Shown piece after piece: positions 32,216-46,029 of a stretch of DNA of 64,000 nucleotides; position 1 is the stretch's first letter, and the number at the start of each line of letters is the position of its first letter. Source of the DNA: Lobosporangium transversale (taxonomy: Eukaryota > Mortierellomycota > Mortierellomycetes > Mortierellales > Mortierellaceae); contig NW_019028979.1 in NCBI RefSeq assembly GCF_002105155.1, positions 372,001-436,000 of the forward strand. The letters run 5' to 3'. The position numbers were made by a program, and so were the translations under genes. The notes beneath the pieces were generated by a model. The model saw nothing but the letters and a program-made list of their open reading frames with translations, was not told the DNA's origin and searched no databases.

Positions 32216-35200
32216 CTATTTGGACATTTTCTCAAGCACTTTATCCAATGGGCTCCATTGACTCGAGATCAGCCTGGTATTATGGCCTCCTCCTATTCCT
32301 CCTGCTCCTAAAATCCCTGCACCCCCTCGATCCGTCAAGTTCCAGTCAAAGCGTACAGCAAACACGGCTGTCACAGGTCGATGATCCGAGAACAAGCCCA
32401 CGTCATGATGTGCTGTATATTGCTTCACAATCACCGCTGCTCGGTCTTCATCCTCCTTAGACATCATAGCCGCCCCTGTTGCCGCTGCTGCTTCCACTAT
32501 TGGTTCGTATTCCCGTTCCTGTCCCCGTCCTCGTCGTGCTCGGGACCCTGCCACATGATGAAGTTCAGTCTTTAGACTCTCTAGAAAACCAACTTTCCCA
32601 TCTACTGTCGTTGCTGTTTTTGTTGTCGCTCCATGATCTTTACTCTTCTTCCGGACGACTGATTTCAAGATCGATCCAGGATCTGAGGTTAGGCTCGAAC
32701 CTGAGACAGATTCGTAAGTGTGTTCATTTCCTTCGTCCTCTCTATCGGACACAATCTTGGAACGATTCCTTTTCAGCATATCCCAACCTCTCTTACCCCC
32801 AGCGCCAATTCCACCGCTCCGAGTATTATCTCCGATCTCCAATGGCAGATAATAGTTACCACCAGTTGATTTCCAAAGGATCCGGTCTGTCCATGATGGA
32901 ACCCTTTGTTTACTGCTGGTATCATATTGTTGTCCCTTCTGCACCGGGACTGGAGTTGGTTCACTTTTAACAGGTATATCTCGATTGGCTGCATTTGGGG
33001 TTATAAACAACTCTTTATGGAGGACTGGATCGCCAATTTTAGGAGCTTGATCGTCAAGCATAGGATGGCCCAAAATGTCATCAGGCTGTGTTTTTTGCAG
33101 CTGTGATTGGTTTGGTAGCTGTTGGTATTGGTATTGGTGTTGAGAGAGTTTCGAGTCAAACAAAACAGGTTGATGCCGTTGGATCGGTTGAATGTCCCTC
33201 GAGACTGCTAACTCTCTCTTTTCCTTATCATTGCTACCATCACTGGCATGGGTGACGTCCGCTGGCTTGGATATTAAACTGGGGTCCAGTGATGGTGGAG
33301 CTCCCCAGGATGATAATCCAACATTCCCTATATTGCCGTGGAGCGGTAATGTAGGACACGATTTGTTGACATCCAATCCATAAAATGTTGCTGGTCCAAT
33401 AGCAGAGATAGTTGGCGATGGATCGCAGTTTTGACGGACCGAAATCGACAAGTTCATCATAGATTTAGGCCGTCCCATCAATGTTCTGCTCCTGATCCTC
33501 CGCAAACGACTACCGTTATCGGACTTTTCGGAGGATGAAGATGATATTTGTGAAAGCGGATCAAATTTATAGGTTGGTTTGAATGTAATAGGTGCTTCCA
33601 TGAACCCCTCAAACACCGCTCCAGCTTCCCTTTGAAGCGTCAACTGGTCATGCGCAAGTAATGTCTAAAATATTATCAAAATGATACGCCATTAACTATT
33701 TGGTTCAGTCAAAATAATAAAAAAAAATAAAAAAATAAAAAAAGAAGATTCGAGTTCATACTAATCTTACCTTTAAATCCCCCTTTTGAAGGCATTCATC
33801 TGCTTCTGCGCGAGTCATATCAACACGATAGTTCAAATCACCTGCCCAGAATGTATAATCAAACTGGTTTGTTATATCCACGTTGGCTGATGAATTTTGA
33901 GTAACATTACTATCACCACTTTCTCTCCCGTCCTTTCTTGGCATCCTTGGATCTTTATCTTTATCTTTATCGCCTTCATTTTTGTTGTTGGAGCTCTTTT
34001 TGGACTCACTGCCATCACTATGAGTACTTGATTGATTGGTTGACTTCTTTTCACCATTGCTACCGCCGCCAGCATTGTCATTTCTTTTGATATTACTATT
34101 ACTGTTATTATTCTTGTTGTTGCTGTTGTTGCCGTAGTAAGCTGGTTTCTGTAGAGACGGTCCAGTGGCAACAGGTGGAGAATTGTAATGTCGTCGGAGG
34201 CGCATATCTCCCCCGAAATACCATCCTCCAGGCGAGCTTTTGGGGGCATCGTTTAGCTGCAGTTCTTGAATTATACGTTTGTAGTCATTGTTTCGTGCTT
34301 GAGTATTATTTTGATGTGCTAACGTTTTTTTTTTTTTTTTTTTTTGTTTCGTTGGTAATGTGATGAAATAACCACAAGTTAATATTAATCGTGAATCAAA
34401 AAATAACCTTCACCTTGATATCGAAAAAGCCATCTGTATACGTGTGCGAAAAAAGGAGACTTGAGTATTACCTGTGAGATGTGCGTTGACAAATAGGAAA
34501 GACATGCTCCCAAGGTAAACTGAAATAGCAACCGCCCCCTTATTCCCCACAATACCTCCAATTCCAGTCGCTACTGTTGAAGAATCAACCGCTATGTGGT
34601 GGTTAAAAAAAAAAAATAATAATAAATAAATATCGCGTATTAAAGACTAATATATATAAGTGACACTTTTTATAAACATGTCTAAGGAACTCACCTGTAA
34701 CAAGATCTTCGATCGGCTTCCAGATAAATACCGCCAGATGTAATGCCGCCATTGTCTCGGTCTTGATCATCACATAGTCTGGTCCTAAGCTTTTTTGAAG
34801 ATACTTTTCCCAAACTGACTTTGAAGGGAATAAAACAGCCTCTCGGATCTCGCGCTCACATTCCTGCGTGTTGATCGCAATAATATGGTAAGGAGCTTTC
34901 GCATTCATTTCCAAGAACGGATCTTTCAATATTGTCGGCACTTGAGGGAGGGGGTTCAGGGATGGTGTCCTTTGCTGTGAAAAGCCTTGCTTAAGGTAAT
35001 GATGGTACTGCTGTTGTTGCTGTTGTTGGTGATACTGAAAATGACTTGGGAGATTGCTGACCGAAGGAGAAGGCTTGAGATTAACGCGAGGAGTACCATT
35101 ATTACTACCGCTGCTGCTTTTATGATTGTTCTTATATTTGAAGCGGTTGAATAGACCACGCTGCTTGAATTCTTGCCTTGGAGCTTCCGTACTGTTGGTA

Positions 35201-36501
35201 TCAGACATCATTGAAGATTGTGACAATAAGAGATTGGGTGTAGACATAGATGATGGAATTCCTCGTGCAAAATGCTGTGGTTTTTGTTGTTGTTTTTGTT
35301 GCTTCTGCTTCCTTTCGACTGTCTCCTGGAACTGTGTCGTACCTGTGGAGGAAGGATTACTATCCGGTTCTGACAACGTTGATAATGGCGATAGTAATGG
35401 GGATGAAGGAAAATTCCCTGGCTTATGTTGTTCATCAGGACAATTTTGTTGCTGTTGATTTTGTACTACTGGATCCTGCACTTCCAAGAACCCAGTCAAG
35501 CCTTCGCTGATATGTGGTATTTGACCCATCATATTCCATGTGCCCACAAATACTTTAAGACGCGTCCTAGAGATCATCGGCCTAGGTGGTGGGGGAGGAG
35601 AAGCAGGGTGAGATGGTTGTTTCCTTTGTTTCCTCCGCTTACTGGTTTCCTGTTGTGACGAAGTTTTAGTATCATAGCTATGATTGTCATCGATGACCGT
35701 CTCTTCTTCATTCTTATTCCTTTTACGGTTGTTGTTGTTATGGATCATCCATTCAAGAGCATGCACAATAGAACGTATGCTTATTTTTGGACGAGTGGGC
35801 TGTGAATCGGGTGTAGGTGTTGATGCGATCTGGTCAGCTGTTAGTGCAGGGTTGTCTCGCAATATTTGCTGTGGTTGTTGTGTATTCAATATACTGCCGA
35901 TCACATCCTCATCTAACGCCACGGCAGTAGGAATAGGAAGAGTTGAAGCTACTGAAGTAGACGTAGGCACAGGCGCTGATGTCGGTATAAAATCTTCATT
36001 AGAGAACTTCATTAGGAGTGATGGGTCACTGTCTACAAACGTGCGCTGAGACTGTAATCCTTCCGATGATGGGTCCGCCAGCACGTCTTTAATTGACAAC
36101 ATTTTCTGTTGGGGGAAAAATGAGGTGTTTTTTAAGAAACCATATCAAAGTTTTTAGTATGGCAGTAAAAAAGCCGACATCATTTATGCTTGGTCATCGT
36201 CAATGCAGTCGGTAGTTGATTGTCATTAAGAAAAAAAAATACATACTTTGGTTGGGTGTGTATAGTGTTGTTCATGCGTGTCCTGTGAAAGCCCATGCTT
36301 TAGAGCTGTGGACTGCTGCAAGAGATGATCGATCGGACTCGGGTTTCTGATGGTCTGTGCCCGTTCTTTCTGTTCTGTTGATTGATTGGCTCCTATGTCG
36401 GTTGCTGGCAATTCCGCATCTTCGGTCGGCTCCTGCACGACAGCCACAGAAGCCCCTTCACCGTTAAACCATTTGACGAGCGGAGATACCCAGGCGTCCA
36501 T
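32216..36501 (-). CDS. Inositol polyphosphate 5-phosphatase
   Basis: Five minus-strand exons (36501-36247, 36105-34695, 34591-34472, 34318-33771, 33664-32216) give 1260 aa. The enzyme removes the 5-phosphate from phosphoinositides or soluble inositol phosphates using Mg2+. Catalytic landmarks in order are RLKVFVGTWNM (about 265), INTQECEREIRE, VGNKGAVAISV, FLFVNAHLTAHQ, FWAGDLNYRVD (about 755), PSWTDRILW (about 1033) and SDHRPVTAVF (about 1205). The N-terminal ~260 residues are disordered. Low-complexity insertions split the catalytic domain: a Gln/Ser-rich block after the first motif, an Asn/Lys-rich block before FWAGD, and long insertions around the WTDR segment. No SAC or RhoGAP domain is visible, so it is a stand-alone 5-phosphatase. 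It is divergent from LDAH. Confidence 0.9.
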
Positions 36502-36771
36502 TCAGTCCTTGTAGATAATAGCAATAAAAAAATGGCGGGAAGTACAGGAAGTAAAAGAAAAAAAAGGGTCGGGGAGGAAAAGGGAAACGAGAGAATTGAG
36601 AAATGAAGAGGAAAAGAGTAGAGTTGTTGAAGGGATATACATGCGACTCAGCAGTTGCATGTACAATTGCCATTGTCAGCTGTGAATCCAATGACACGGC
36701 TCACTTCCATTCGGCATGACCATGATCCGTCCACGTTGTCTTCCCTTTGTTGTACTGTATATTTTTCTACT

Positions 36772-36808
<37 letters not shown>

Positions 36809-36939
36809 GAATATTATTTAATCGTTTTGTAAGACCCCTATTTTCTGCTCTTTCTGTATGTATGCTATTGACCCTTTTCTACCTTTCTCGACAATCATTA
36901 CGCTTAAATCTGCCCAGACATCTCATTCGGATCTCCGTC
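36502..36939. promoter_or_regulatory. Divergent promoter region, 5-phosphatase / LDAH
   Basis: This 438-bp region lies between opposite starts. A GA-rich block at about 36537-36620 (CT-rich for the minus gene) precedes the phosphatase, and a T-run at about 36779-36808 precedes LDAH. Confidence 0.45.
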
Positions 36940-38408
36940 ATGACCATTTCTACTCTGTCTGTTAATCCAGCCACGCTTTTCAAGACTCCTGTACGAGCTA
37001 TCTGGAATGTGGAAGGCGAAAATGTACCCACGCTCTGGTGGCCTGCAAAAAACCCTCTCCCCTCCTCAGAGAACAATGTAGGAGAGCCACACCACACTGT
37101 CTTATTTATGATCCCTGGTATGTAGTATCGCGACCATCATGACCATCGCTTACCCCTTGTTTGCTCCTTAAAGACTGCGTCTTTGTTTATATTGTTTGAT
37201 CATTTTGCTGTGTCCCAGACGCTTGATGCTATCATTCCCAAAACTATAATCAGACCGGCATGCTGCCGATCTCTTGAACCAAGAATTAATCCTTGATTCT
37301 TTTATCATATATCGATTTTGTATGATTTAGGAAACCCTGGTGTAATTGACTATTATACTCCATTCCTCCAGACAGTGCATGATACTTGTGAGGGAAAGAT
37401 CGACATTTTTGGAGGTAAAAGAAATTGTTTGATTTGTATTTAAATATTTTGTCATGACACATCTAAGAAATATTTAATTTCGTCCGCAAATTCCTCTCCC
37501 TTTTCTGCTTGCGACAGACCTTTACTCATCCGCCTACTTCCTCTCACTTTCTTTGAACTTACAGCCTCTCATTTGGGTCATTCATGGGGCTCACATATTA
37601 CGGACACTTCCAAACTGTATTCTTTGGAGGAACAAGTTGAAAATAAGATTGCAATTGTGGATCAACTCCGGAAAATATACCCTGCAGGAACCCGATTCAT
37701 CTTGGCGGGACATTCCATGGGTGCCTGGTTAGCGTTGCGAGTGCTCAAGGCTCGCCCCAATCATGGGATCGAACGGGTTTTTGCGCTGTTTCCTACTATT
37801 CATAGGATTGCAGACACTCCCAATGGCCGTAAACTATCGAAGGTAAAAACCAACTCAAATTAAATTATTACCTTTGAAACTTATTGTCCTCTCTCTTCGT
37901 GCTTTTAGGGAAGGAAGCCATGCTAAAGGTTGTTGTTTCTCATTACTCTTTACTTATTTATTATTTGTAGACTGTACTCAGCCCTTCGCTCAGGACATTT
38001 GCAGGAGGTTTAATCAGTACATTACGTTTTATCTGTTCAGCACCCCCTGTTTTTCAATCGCTTGTGGGCCTTATAGCGGGCCAGGAAGCCGATATGGCCA
38101 AGGTGACCTCCCAGAAATTGTTGCACAGTTATACAGTCAAGAATTGTCTGTATTTAGGGAATCAAGAAATGGATGCGATCAAGATTATGGATGAAGAGCT
38201 GATCGAAGAACATGCTTCTAAATTCGTGTTTTATTATGGCAAAACGGATGGTTGGAGTCCTATTGAGAACTATCATGAGATGCAGGAACGGTTTCCGAAC
38301 GTTAAGAGTTTTCTCTGCAAGCAGAGGATGGTTCATGCGTTTGTTTTAGGCCATGGTGAAGCCATGGGTCTGTTGGTTGGGGGATGGATTAATGAAAAGA
38401 GTATTTAA
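36940..38408 (+). CDS. LDAH: Lipid-droplet-associated serine hydrolase (LDAH-like)
   Basis: Four exons (36940-37117, 37331-37414, 37565-37842, 37971-38408) give 325 aa, the same length as animal LDAH. An in-frame ATG at 36862 would add 26 residues. The alpha/beta-hydrolase fold shows the oxyanion signature MIPGNPGVIDYYTPFL, the nucleophile motif LAGHSMGAWLAL and the Asp-bearing FYYGKTDGWSP. A C-terminal catalytic His lies in RMVHAFVLGHGEAM. In animals LDAH sits on lipid droplets and affects sterol-ester and triglyceride storage; a similar role in a lipid-storing fungus is an inference. All junction phases agree. Confidence 0.87.
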
Positions 38409-38852
38409 AAAAAGAAAAAAAAAATCCTCGCGAAAGCTAAATAGAACAATGGGAAACTATTGAAGAACACCTTACTGATTGCAACCTATGAAGGAATTTA
38501 TAGGATAGATTCGTGTGGAAAATGACGGTAACGGATGATTTACTTCACCCTACTCCTGAGTCTATGAATCTATAGCCTAAAAAAGGACAAAAACCATGCC
38601 ATTATTCCTCTTTGTACTCCCATCTGGAACAAAAAAAAAGTCTTCGACTGATCATTTATTACCACATCTGTCTACTCAGAAGCGTAAATGATCTTAATAC
38701 CTTACACAGGGAACTTCGGGGTAATATTAAGAATGAACTAAAGGAGATATACATGGCGTGTTCATCATGTTCATCATTCAAAAAAGGACTACCGCAGTAA
38801 GAGGATCCCAAAGATGATCTATCCTTAGTGCTCACGAATCGTTCTCAAAAGG

Positions 38853-38884
<32 letters not shown>

Positions 38885-39806
38885 TCAGCCGCACCATTTT
38901 TTCCCAGAATAGCATTCACTATTCGTGTGGCGTTCTATGAGGGAAAAAAAAAAAAAAAAAAAAAATTGTTTCGGACAAGATCTTGTATTGTTGACATTCA
39001 ACACTTTCTCTCCTCTCTCTGTCCCTCTTTGATCCTCCCTTGTTCTCCTGTTCACAAGGTCCAAAAGAGACACTTGAAGCTGAGGCAATACTTTATTGAG
39101 GTCACTGTCTGATGTTTATTTATTTATTTTCCCCTTGTTGTCCAAAATGGCGTGCCTGTAATTTCACAACGGAGGGCGCTTTAAAAACACTCTGTAGTCA
39201 CTCCAAAGAATGCAGTAAACGAATTATTTCTTAATGTATACGCTCTCCTTTCTTGCTTGGCGTTTGTGCGCGTTAAGGAAAGGAGTTACAAGCTTAGCTG
39301 ATGCACAAAGAGCAAGAAGATTGCTCCAGGGATCAAGCAAAAGGGAGGATCAAGCAAAAGGGAGGAAAAAAAAAAAAGAGTTAGGAAGTCAATTGCAAAT
39401 TGAGATGTGTGGGATGAATGAGCCAATCGTATCTGTTCGACAGAAAAGTTTGTGCACTCTATCCGTCTCACACACCTTCTTTTTTCTTTTTTCTTTTTCT
39501 TTTTTCGACTTCCATTGATTCTCTTTTTCTTCTTTTTCTTCTTTTTCTTTTTCTTTTTCTACACCTCTCTTTGTCTGTTAGTTAGATTCTCTTTCTCTCT
39601 TTCTTTTTCTTATTCACTTAAAACAATAACAACAGTAGCAACGACATAAACACCAACACCACCAACAACAGCGTCTGACTTCTTGGGTCCCTTCTCTACA
39701 ATTCACTTACGCCACACCTCTTGCCCACACCCACATCCACAGCTTGTCCCTATACCGGCCCTACATTCTCCACTCCCTCCCCCTTCCTTTCTTTTGTGAG
39801 GGCTTT

Positions 39807-39838
<32 letters not shown>

Positions 39839-39891
39839 CATTGTTTATTCTGCGCAACATCAGCATACCATTTCAATCACTCTCATTCACA
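38409..39891. promoter_or_regulatory. Intergenic region with CT-rich leader of the Zn2Cys6 gene
   Basis: No gene is seen in this 1.48 kb. A-runs at 38852-38882 and 38944-38965 are followed by a long CT-rich tract (about 39475-39610) and another T-run at 39811-39838 before the ATG at 39892. A frame open upstream of this ATG reaches back to 39721 but starts without ATG and is mostly Ser/Phe from the pyrimidine tract. Confidence 0.45.
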
Positions 39892-42800
39892 ATGTTCAAT
39901 TCTCCCATCCTTCTCGACTTCAATAATGCAAAGAGATCCAAAATCACAAAAGCATGTGATAATTGTCGACGACGTAGAGTCAAATGCGATGGTGTACCTG
40001 GAGGCTGCGGAGGATGCAAAGCTGCAAAGACCCAATGTGTTTATACGACCAGCAACACAAAGCGTGGCCCACCCAAGGGTTATGTTGAAGTGATTGAAGA
40101 CAGGCTGGGCAAAATTGAAAACATGCTCACCAGCATTGTCAAAAAGAAGGCCCTTGTACCTAGTAGCTCATCCAACAAGGGCACACCAACCCAGTCAGAC
40201 GTTGAAGATAATAACGACGACGACGACAACAATAATGATAATGACCATGCTAGCATTTACTCTTCTGACCTGGTCGAAGTGAAAAAACAGCCTCCAGCTT
40301 CACCACCGCTGCGTCCAGCACGCTCTATCACTCCAGCCAGCTCTAGCACACGCGCAGGTTCCGTAGCAATCTCTGCATCTTCTATCCTTCGCCATTCTCC
40401 TCTGGTCTCACGCAACCGGTCACTATCATCCTTGCTACCTTTCCCTAATGACAATAACAGCATGCTAGAGTATCCAGATTCTGTATCTCAGGTTGACATG
40501 GCTACACTGACTAAATCATTTGACAAGTTGGGATCAACCTCCATTCGTACATCCGTGCCTTTTCCATGGCTCTCACCGGAGCAATCCCATCAATATGGAC
40601 GTAACTTTCTTCATTTCACACCACAGAGTCTGGAACCACCCCTACCTGTTTTGTTTTCACGTCCATCAACCCCATCCATTTCATCCGATCAACAACTCCG
40701 ACTCCTGAACGCGTACTTTGACCACTTCAACGTCTTTTTACCTATTATTCACCGCCACCAGTTTATGAAGCAATGGCAGCGACAGTTTTGTCCGCTCTGC
40801 TCCCCCTCCATACACTCACGCTCACAGTCTCCTACAAGGACAAAACAACTGAAACAACAGCAACAACAGCCATCTCCGCAAGAAGTTGAGGCCCATAAAG
40901 AACACTTGTTGAACCCTGTGATACCTCTTTCTCCACTTCTTCTGAATGCACTCCTCGCAGTTGCATCAAAAGTCCCTATTGTCAATCACTCAGAAGGCTC
41001 ACCAACGGCCTCCATGCACAGCCAAGAATTTTTTGATGCAGCCCGATTGCTTCTCGACGATTTCTTGGATGTTCCGCGTGTGAGTACAGTGCAGGCATTG
41101 ACCTTAATGTCTCAGTTTCATCACCAGAATCAATGGAAGATTACGCGGAGCAATAGCTATCTCGCGACGGCTATCCGAATGGCGCATGAACTAGGCCTTA
41201 ATCGAGACCCAGAAATGCTTTGTGGAGCAGAAGCTGATGCCCTCCGATGCCTGTGGTGGTCCTTGTTCATCCTGGTACTTTTATATTTTTATATAATATT
41301 GTTACTACGTGTACTCTCTTTACAGTTAACTTTTCTTCCTTACATGAATTTTTTTTTTCTTTTTTCTTTTTTTTTTTTTTTTTTTTGGCCATTTTAGGAT
41401 CATCAATTCTCGGCTTGGCTTGGTCTTAGCCTGCTTATACAGGGTAAAGAAAGTAATGTTGAACTTCCCATGGACTTTAGTTCCTCTCCTGTGGAACTTC
41501 GTGGATTTGTGTGCATGGTGCGGTTAGTGAAGGTAACAGCATTTTCGATGCGATCAAGATCATTTGTGCTAATTTGGAAAAAAGACCGGATGAGACTGAT
41601 ATGATAAAGTTATCATAATATTAATTAGATTTTGAGCAGCGTGCTACAGCACTCATATTCGACTCAATCATTGCCTCCACAGTTTGGTGGCCATGATTCC
41701 ATGGTATCTTACATCGAAGGGTCGCTAACATCCTGGTTGAGCAATTTGGCACCCGATTTACGGTGGCATTATCCGAATGGTGTTGGTGCTAGAAAAAGCC
41801 CACTCAATCCCCAACAGCAGCAGGCCATCGTCGTTGGTGTTAAACATGCAACGGCGCTTGCCAAAGACTATAGCGAGATATACCCGGCTTATTTGTATAT
41901 TATGTACAATATGACCTTGATCTTATTGCATCGACCCTACATTGTAGGTGCGGCGGGCTCCCCTGCCGCAGCTCAATCCAACACCATCTGTACTGGCTCC
42001 GGGCGTGCAATTACGGACATTGCTCAAGGCTTGGATATCATGCATTGCTCATATGTAGTGAACCGCTACGCACTTTATGCACTGTTGCAGGCTGGTGTCA
42101 TTCATGCTATGAATGCAGTCTATGATAGACGTGGATCCAATGTTGCCATGGACTACTACAAGCGGACACTACATATCCTGGGCAACTTTCTAACGTGCAC
42201 AGAGTATGCGGGTGGTGTTGCAGAGGGTATCAAGGTACTTCATAAGACATGTCGTACGCCGAATTCTGTCGTGTTAAAGTGTATTGTTTTTGGCATATTT
42301 TGATAAAATACTGATGAATCTTTGATCCGATTAGATACTGGAGCAATTTCTGGCCACCACATCCAAGAATGCAGCAGAAGATGAATTAAAAGAAGGAGGC
42401 ACCGGAGATTTAGAATCATCAATGATAGAGCAGGATGAAAGTCAGTCTAGTCGTAAGAGGAAACAAATGGATGCCTCTGCTCTCCATGAATCTGTTCAGA
42501 ACATGGTGAAACCTATCCCATATCAGCCCCAGCTCCAGTCACAGCCTCAGCAACAGCCTCATCTACAGCCTCAGCAACAGCCTACAGTGTGCTCCATGTC
42601 CACTGCAACGTCAAATGGGTTTGTTCAGTCGCCTCTTTTGACAACGACTACACTTTCAATGATGGCATCCCCCAAACCGATTGCTGTCATTGGTTCGCAA
42701 CCCCCCTACATGTACAGCCTTAACCAATCAACGCCAGCGATGGATCTTAAGGAACAGCAGAAACTGCAGCAACTCAAGATTCAACAGCAGCACCGCATGT

Positions 42801-43456
42801 ACCAACAGATGCAGACATTTGGTGGCGGCCCCATCAAGACGGAATTGAATAAAGAGATTGATTCGAAGAAGCTGGAGCAGCAACAACAACAGCAGCAGCA
42901 ACTATTGAGGCAACAGCTCCAGCGCCAACAGCAAAGACAGCAGCTCGAGTTGGAGATGAAAGATCAGGAAAATAAGAACGGATCCATTAATCCAGCATCA
43001 TTGCAATCACCCTCGCCTTCTGTAGCGACGCCTGTCATCCCCAGTCACCGATTCGCTCTGCAGATGTTGCAGCAACAGCAGCATCAACATCAGCACCAAG
43101 CTCTTCAACAAGCACCCCTTATTCCAATGACTATGTCATTGACAACCATGGCGATGGGAGCAGAAGGGAAGACGATGGACCAAAGTTTTCAATTGAGCAA
43201 TGCTATCAATTGCTCCACCCCTACGACTAGCAACAGTATCAACAGCAATGGGATGATAACTCCATCCTCCACCACTTCACTTGGGGTTGGATATGGCACA
43301 CAATTCTGGATGGACTTTTCGACTGCGGATCCGTCAGCATCGTTGAGCGCTGGTATTGTGAACCCCGGTGGTCTGAACCAAGGTTCTCTCCGCGTAGCCA
43401 ACACAACCGAAGGGCAGAACCAGCATGAGGGATCAACATCCCAAAGCTGGATGTAA
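39892..43456 (+). CDS. Zn2Cys6 fungal-type transcription factor
   Basis: Four exons (39892-41274, 41398-41532, 41629-42234, 42335-43456) give 1081 aa. The binuclear zinc cluster is at residues 22-49 with Cys22, 25, 32, 39, 42 and 49 (C-x2-C-x6-C-x6-C-x2-C-x6-C), preceded by a basic segment. A short linker (GPPKGYVEVIEDRLGKIENM) probably leads into a dimerising coil. The fungal-specific transcription-factor domain follows (LLNAYFDHFNVFLPIIHRHQF; NSYLATAIRMAHELGLNRDP; CLWWSLFILDHQFSAWLGLS). The last third is Gln-rich with many HQH/QQQ runs and looks like an activation domain. Its target pathway cannot be inferred, as neighbours are unrelated. An acidic Asp/Asn repeat lies at about residues 105-120. 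Confidence 0.93.
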
Positions 43457-44838
43457 AAGAAAACAAGATCAGATAAGAAATGGGCCATGACTCGACTTCT
43501 TCATCATTTTCATTATTATTTTTACATTTCACATTTCGATTGTATGCTACACTTTTTCCCACTACCTCTCTCTTCCCTTAACACTGTCATTTATCATCAT
43601 CATGTTATATTATGAAAGTAATTTTTGAATTTAAAATAAAAAATCAGTCTTTAAAAGAAGCTGGATTCAACATGGTATATTTCTGTCATCTAATGTTTAT
43701 GTCACCCATCACATGCTAAATGACAGTTTTTTAGTAGCATCTTTTAGTAGCTCTTTCTTATTTATCTAAAAAACTACTAACTTGCTGGCAACTGAGGATG
43801 GAAAAAGTTGTGAGCAAAAAGGAACAACATTCCTCTTGTTATGCTTTATGGCCCTTCTTTACAAGCTCGAATTCAAAACATTTCTTTTTAACAATTGTAT
43901 GCTCTTTCACCGAATGTCATTGATATTGGCAGAAGAGATGGAAGCTTACATGTATCATCCGTAGCACTTTGGACATGCAGGTCCGGGTATTGCGTTAGGC
44001 TTTCCAGTAGAGTTGTTGCCCTTCCATTTAGATGAATAAGCAAAAAAAAAAAAAAAAAAAAAAAAGGGGCCCTTTACTGCCGTATAGGCTAATTAGTTTT
44101 CCTTAGCAAATCTGATGGATGGATGGAGAAATGAGAGCGTATTTGTTATGAGCGAACGTGCGAGCTTTTTTTTAATTTTTTTTTTTATTTAATATCATCA
44201 ATGAATGAGAATGTGAAATGTGGAAGGAACAAAACATGGTTTGATATTTAGCGCCGTTAATTGGCAATTTAACAAAACAATTATCGGACGAGCCCTCCTC
44301 TCATAATTTTTTTTTTTTTCTACTTGCAACCAATACCTTGGAACTTGGAACTTGGACCTGGGTCTAAGTTTTACATTAAGACATGGTCAAGTATATGTAT
44401 ATATTGTCCAATGTTTGATATGATACAAAGGAGCTTTTTTTTTTCTTCTTTTTTATAAAAACCTGGTCATCTGTAAAAATGATTATTGATGTGCAATGAT
44501 ATAAAAAATGCTCTCGTATCCAATGCGGCTGCTGACAAGCCCTTTAGCCTCCTGTTTAATATATCTTTCTACACATGACACCTAAACTATCAAACTAACG
44601 GGTTATAAGCAATTATCTGTTTGTCCAACAGATACTCCCAAGTGATCACCTAAACTCTCAATAGTAGAGTCTTTTCTTCTACTGAGGATGTCTTGATAAC
44701 CACATTCTGGAGGAAGGGTACATTCCATTGTCGCATTTGCCCAAAAGGAAGAGAAAGAGAGAATGAAAAGACCAAACCCAAACCCAAACCCAAAATCCAA
44801 GTTAATAACCAATACTAAAACAGTGTTGTTGGGCCTTT

Positions 44839-44872
<34 letters not shown>

Positions 44873-45354
44873 GGGAAAAGAAAAAAGAAAAACGTGAGAG
44901 CGTGTATATATTTGATTTTATGAGTTTTGTAAACTACTTCCATTAATTCACATTGAACACAGCCTTGCTGAGTAAACTATAACTACTGCATGCAATGTCC
45001 TCTCTCTTTCCTTCTCTCCTTTACTCTTCCTCTTCCCTATTCTATTCCACTTTACTCTCTTCCTTTCTCTTTTTCTCCTCTCTTTCCTTTTCTCTCTTTC
45101 TCTCCTTTTACCCTTTCGTTGTCAATCTACTTCACATTCCTCTCCTCATTCCTTAGTCTGCCGACAACTCCATCTCTCATTTCATATAAGCACCCTTTTA
45201 CGAAAATAAAGAAGCACCTTCAGCAGGACAGGAATTATCTGGATATCTACCAAGAAAAAGAATAAATAAAAGAACACATACTCATACAAAGTAAATAAAA
45301 AAACTCATACTCATACAAAGTAAATAAAAAAAAAGAAAAAGAAAAAGAACAACC
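43457..45354. promoter_or_regulatory. Intergenic region with CT-rich septin leader
   Basis: No gene is supported in this 1.9 kb. Homopolymers occur at 44042-44065 (A) and 44840-44870 (T). A dense CT tract (about 44996-45130) precedes the septin start by about 220 bp. Short open frames are low-complexity. Confidence 0.45.
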
Positions 45355-45995
45355 ATGTCGTACGCTATGCGCCGCAAGAACCTTGGTAAGGAAGCCTACA
45401 TTTTCTTTATTCCCTTTTGAATGAAACATGGCAACGCGTGGTTCCTGGCTGAAGATTCTCTCACGTACGCGTCGTAATAACACAGACAAAAATCACTGAC
45501 CAAGACAAACCCTTTTTTATTCACTTCATATAATCTTTACATGATGCTGGAAACTTTATGATGCCGATTGCCTTCTATCGTGCTCTGCTGCATCATCAAT
45601 ATCCTTTCTCGGTCTCTTCTCTTTCTTCCTCTCTCTATTTTTTTTTTTTTTTTTTTTTACTATTCTTCGCATGGATGGCTATGACTGTTTCAATCTTTCG
45701 GGAAATTCAACTTCTGCTCGACATGGGATACAAATTAACAAACAACTATTTATTGGGACAACTTTCGGGACAACATCCTTATTTTTCTTGAAACATTCTT
45801 TGTTGGTCGCGGGTGGTTGATTCTCTTTATTAATTTCGATTCACCTCTGACTTTTACCGCGGCTCCCTTCTTTTTTGGTGGTTCGTGGACGGGAAAAAAA
45901 AAACAACAACAACGACCTATTCATAATGGTCATGTATCTCTGTTTCATGGGTCCCTTCTTGGGTTTAATTGCTCACGACTTTCACTCATGATTGG

Positions 45996-46029
<34 letters not shown>

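Noticed and set aside
39721-39891. Upstream extension of the Zn2Cys6 open frame
   Set aside because: No ATG in frame; the sequence is a CT-rich leader and T-run. The ATG at 39892 sits just ahead of the zinc cluster, as usual.
44774-44791. Telomere-like AAACCC repeats
   Set aside because: Only three perfect units, not the TTAGGG type common in filamentous fungi, and internal to the window. A chance microsatellite is simpler.
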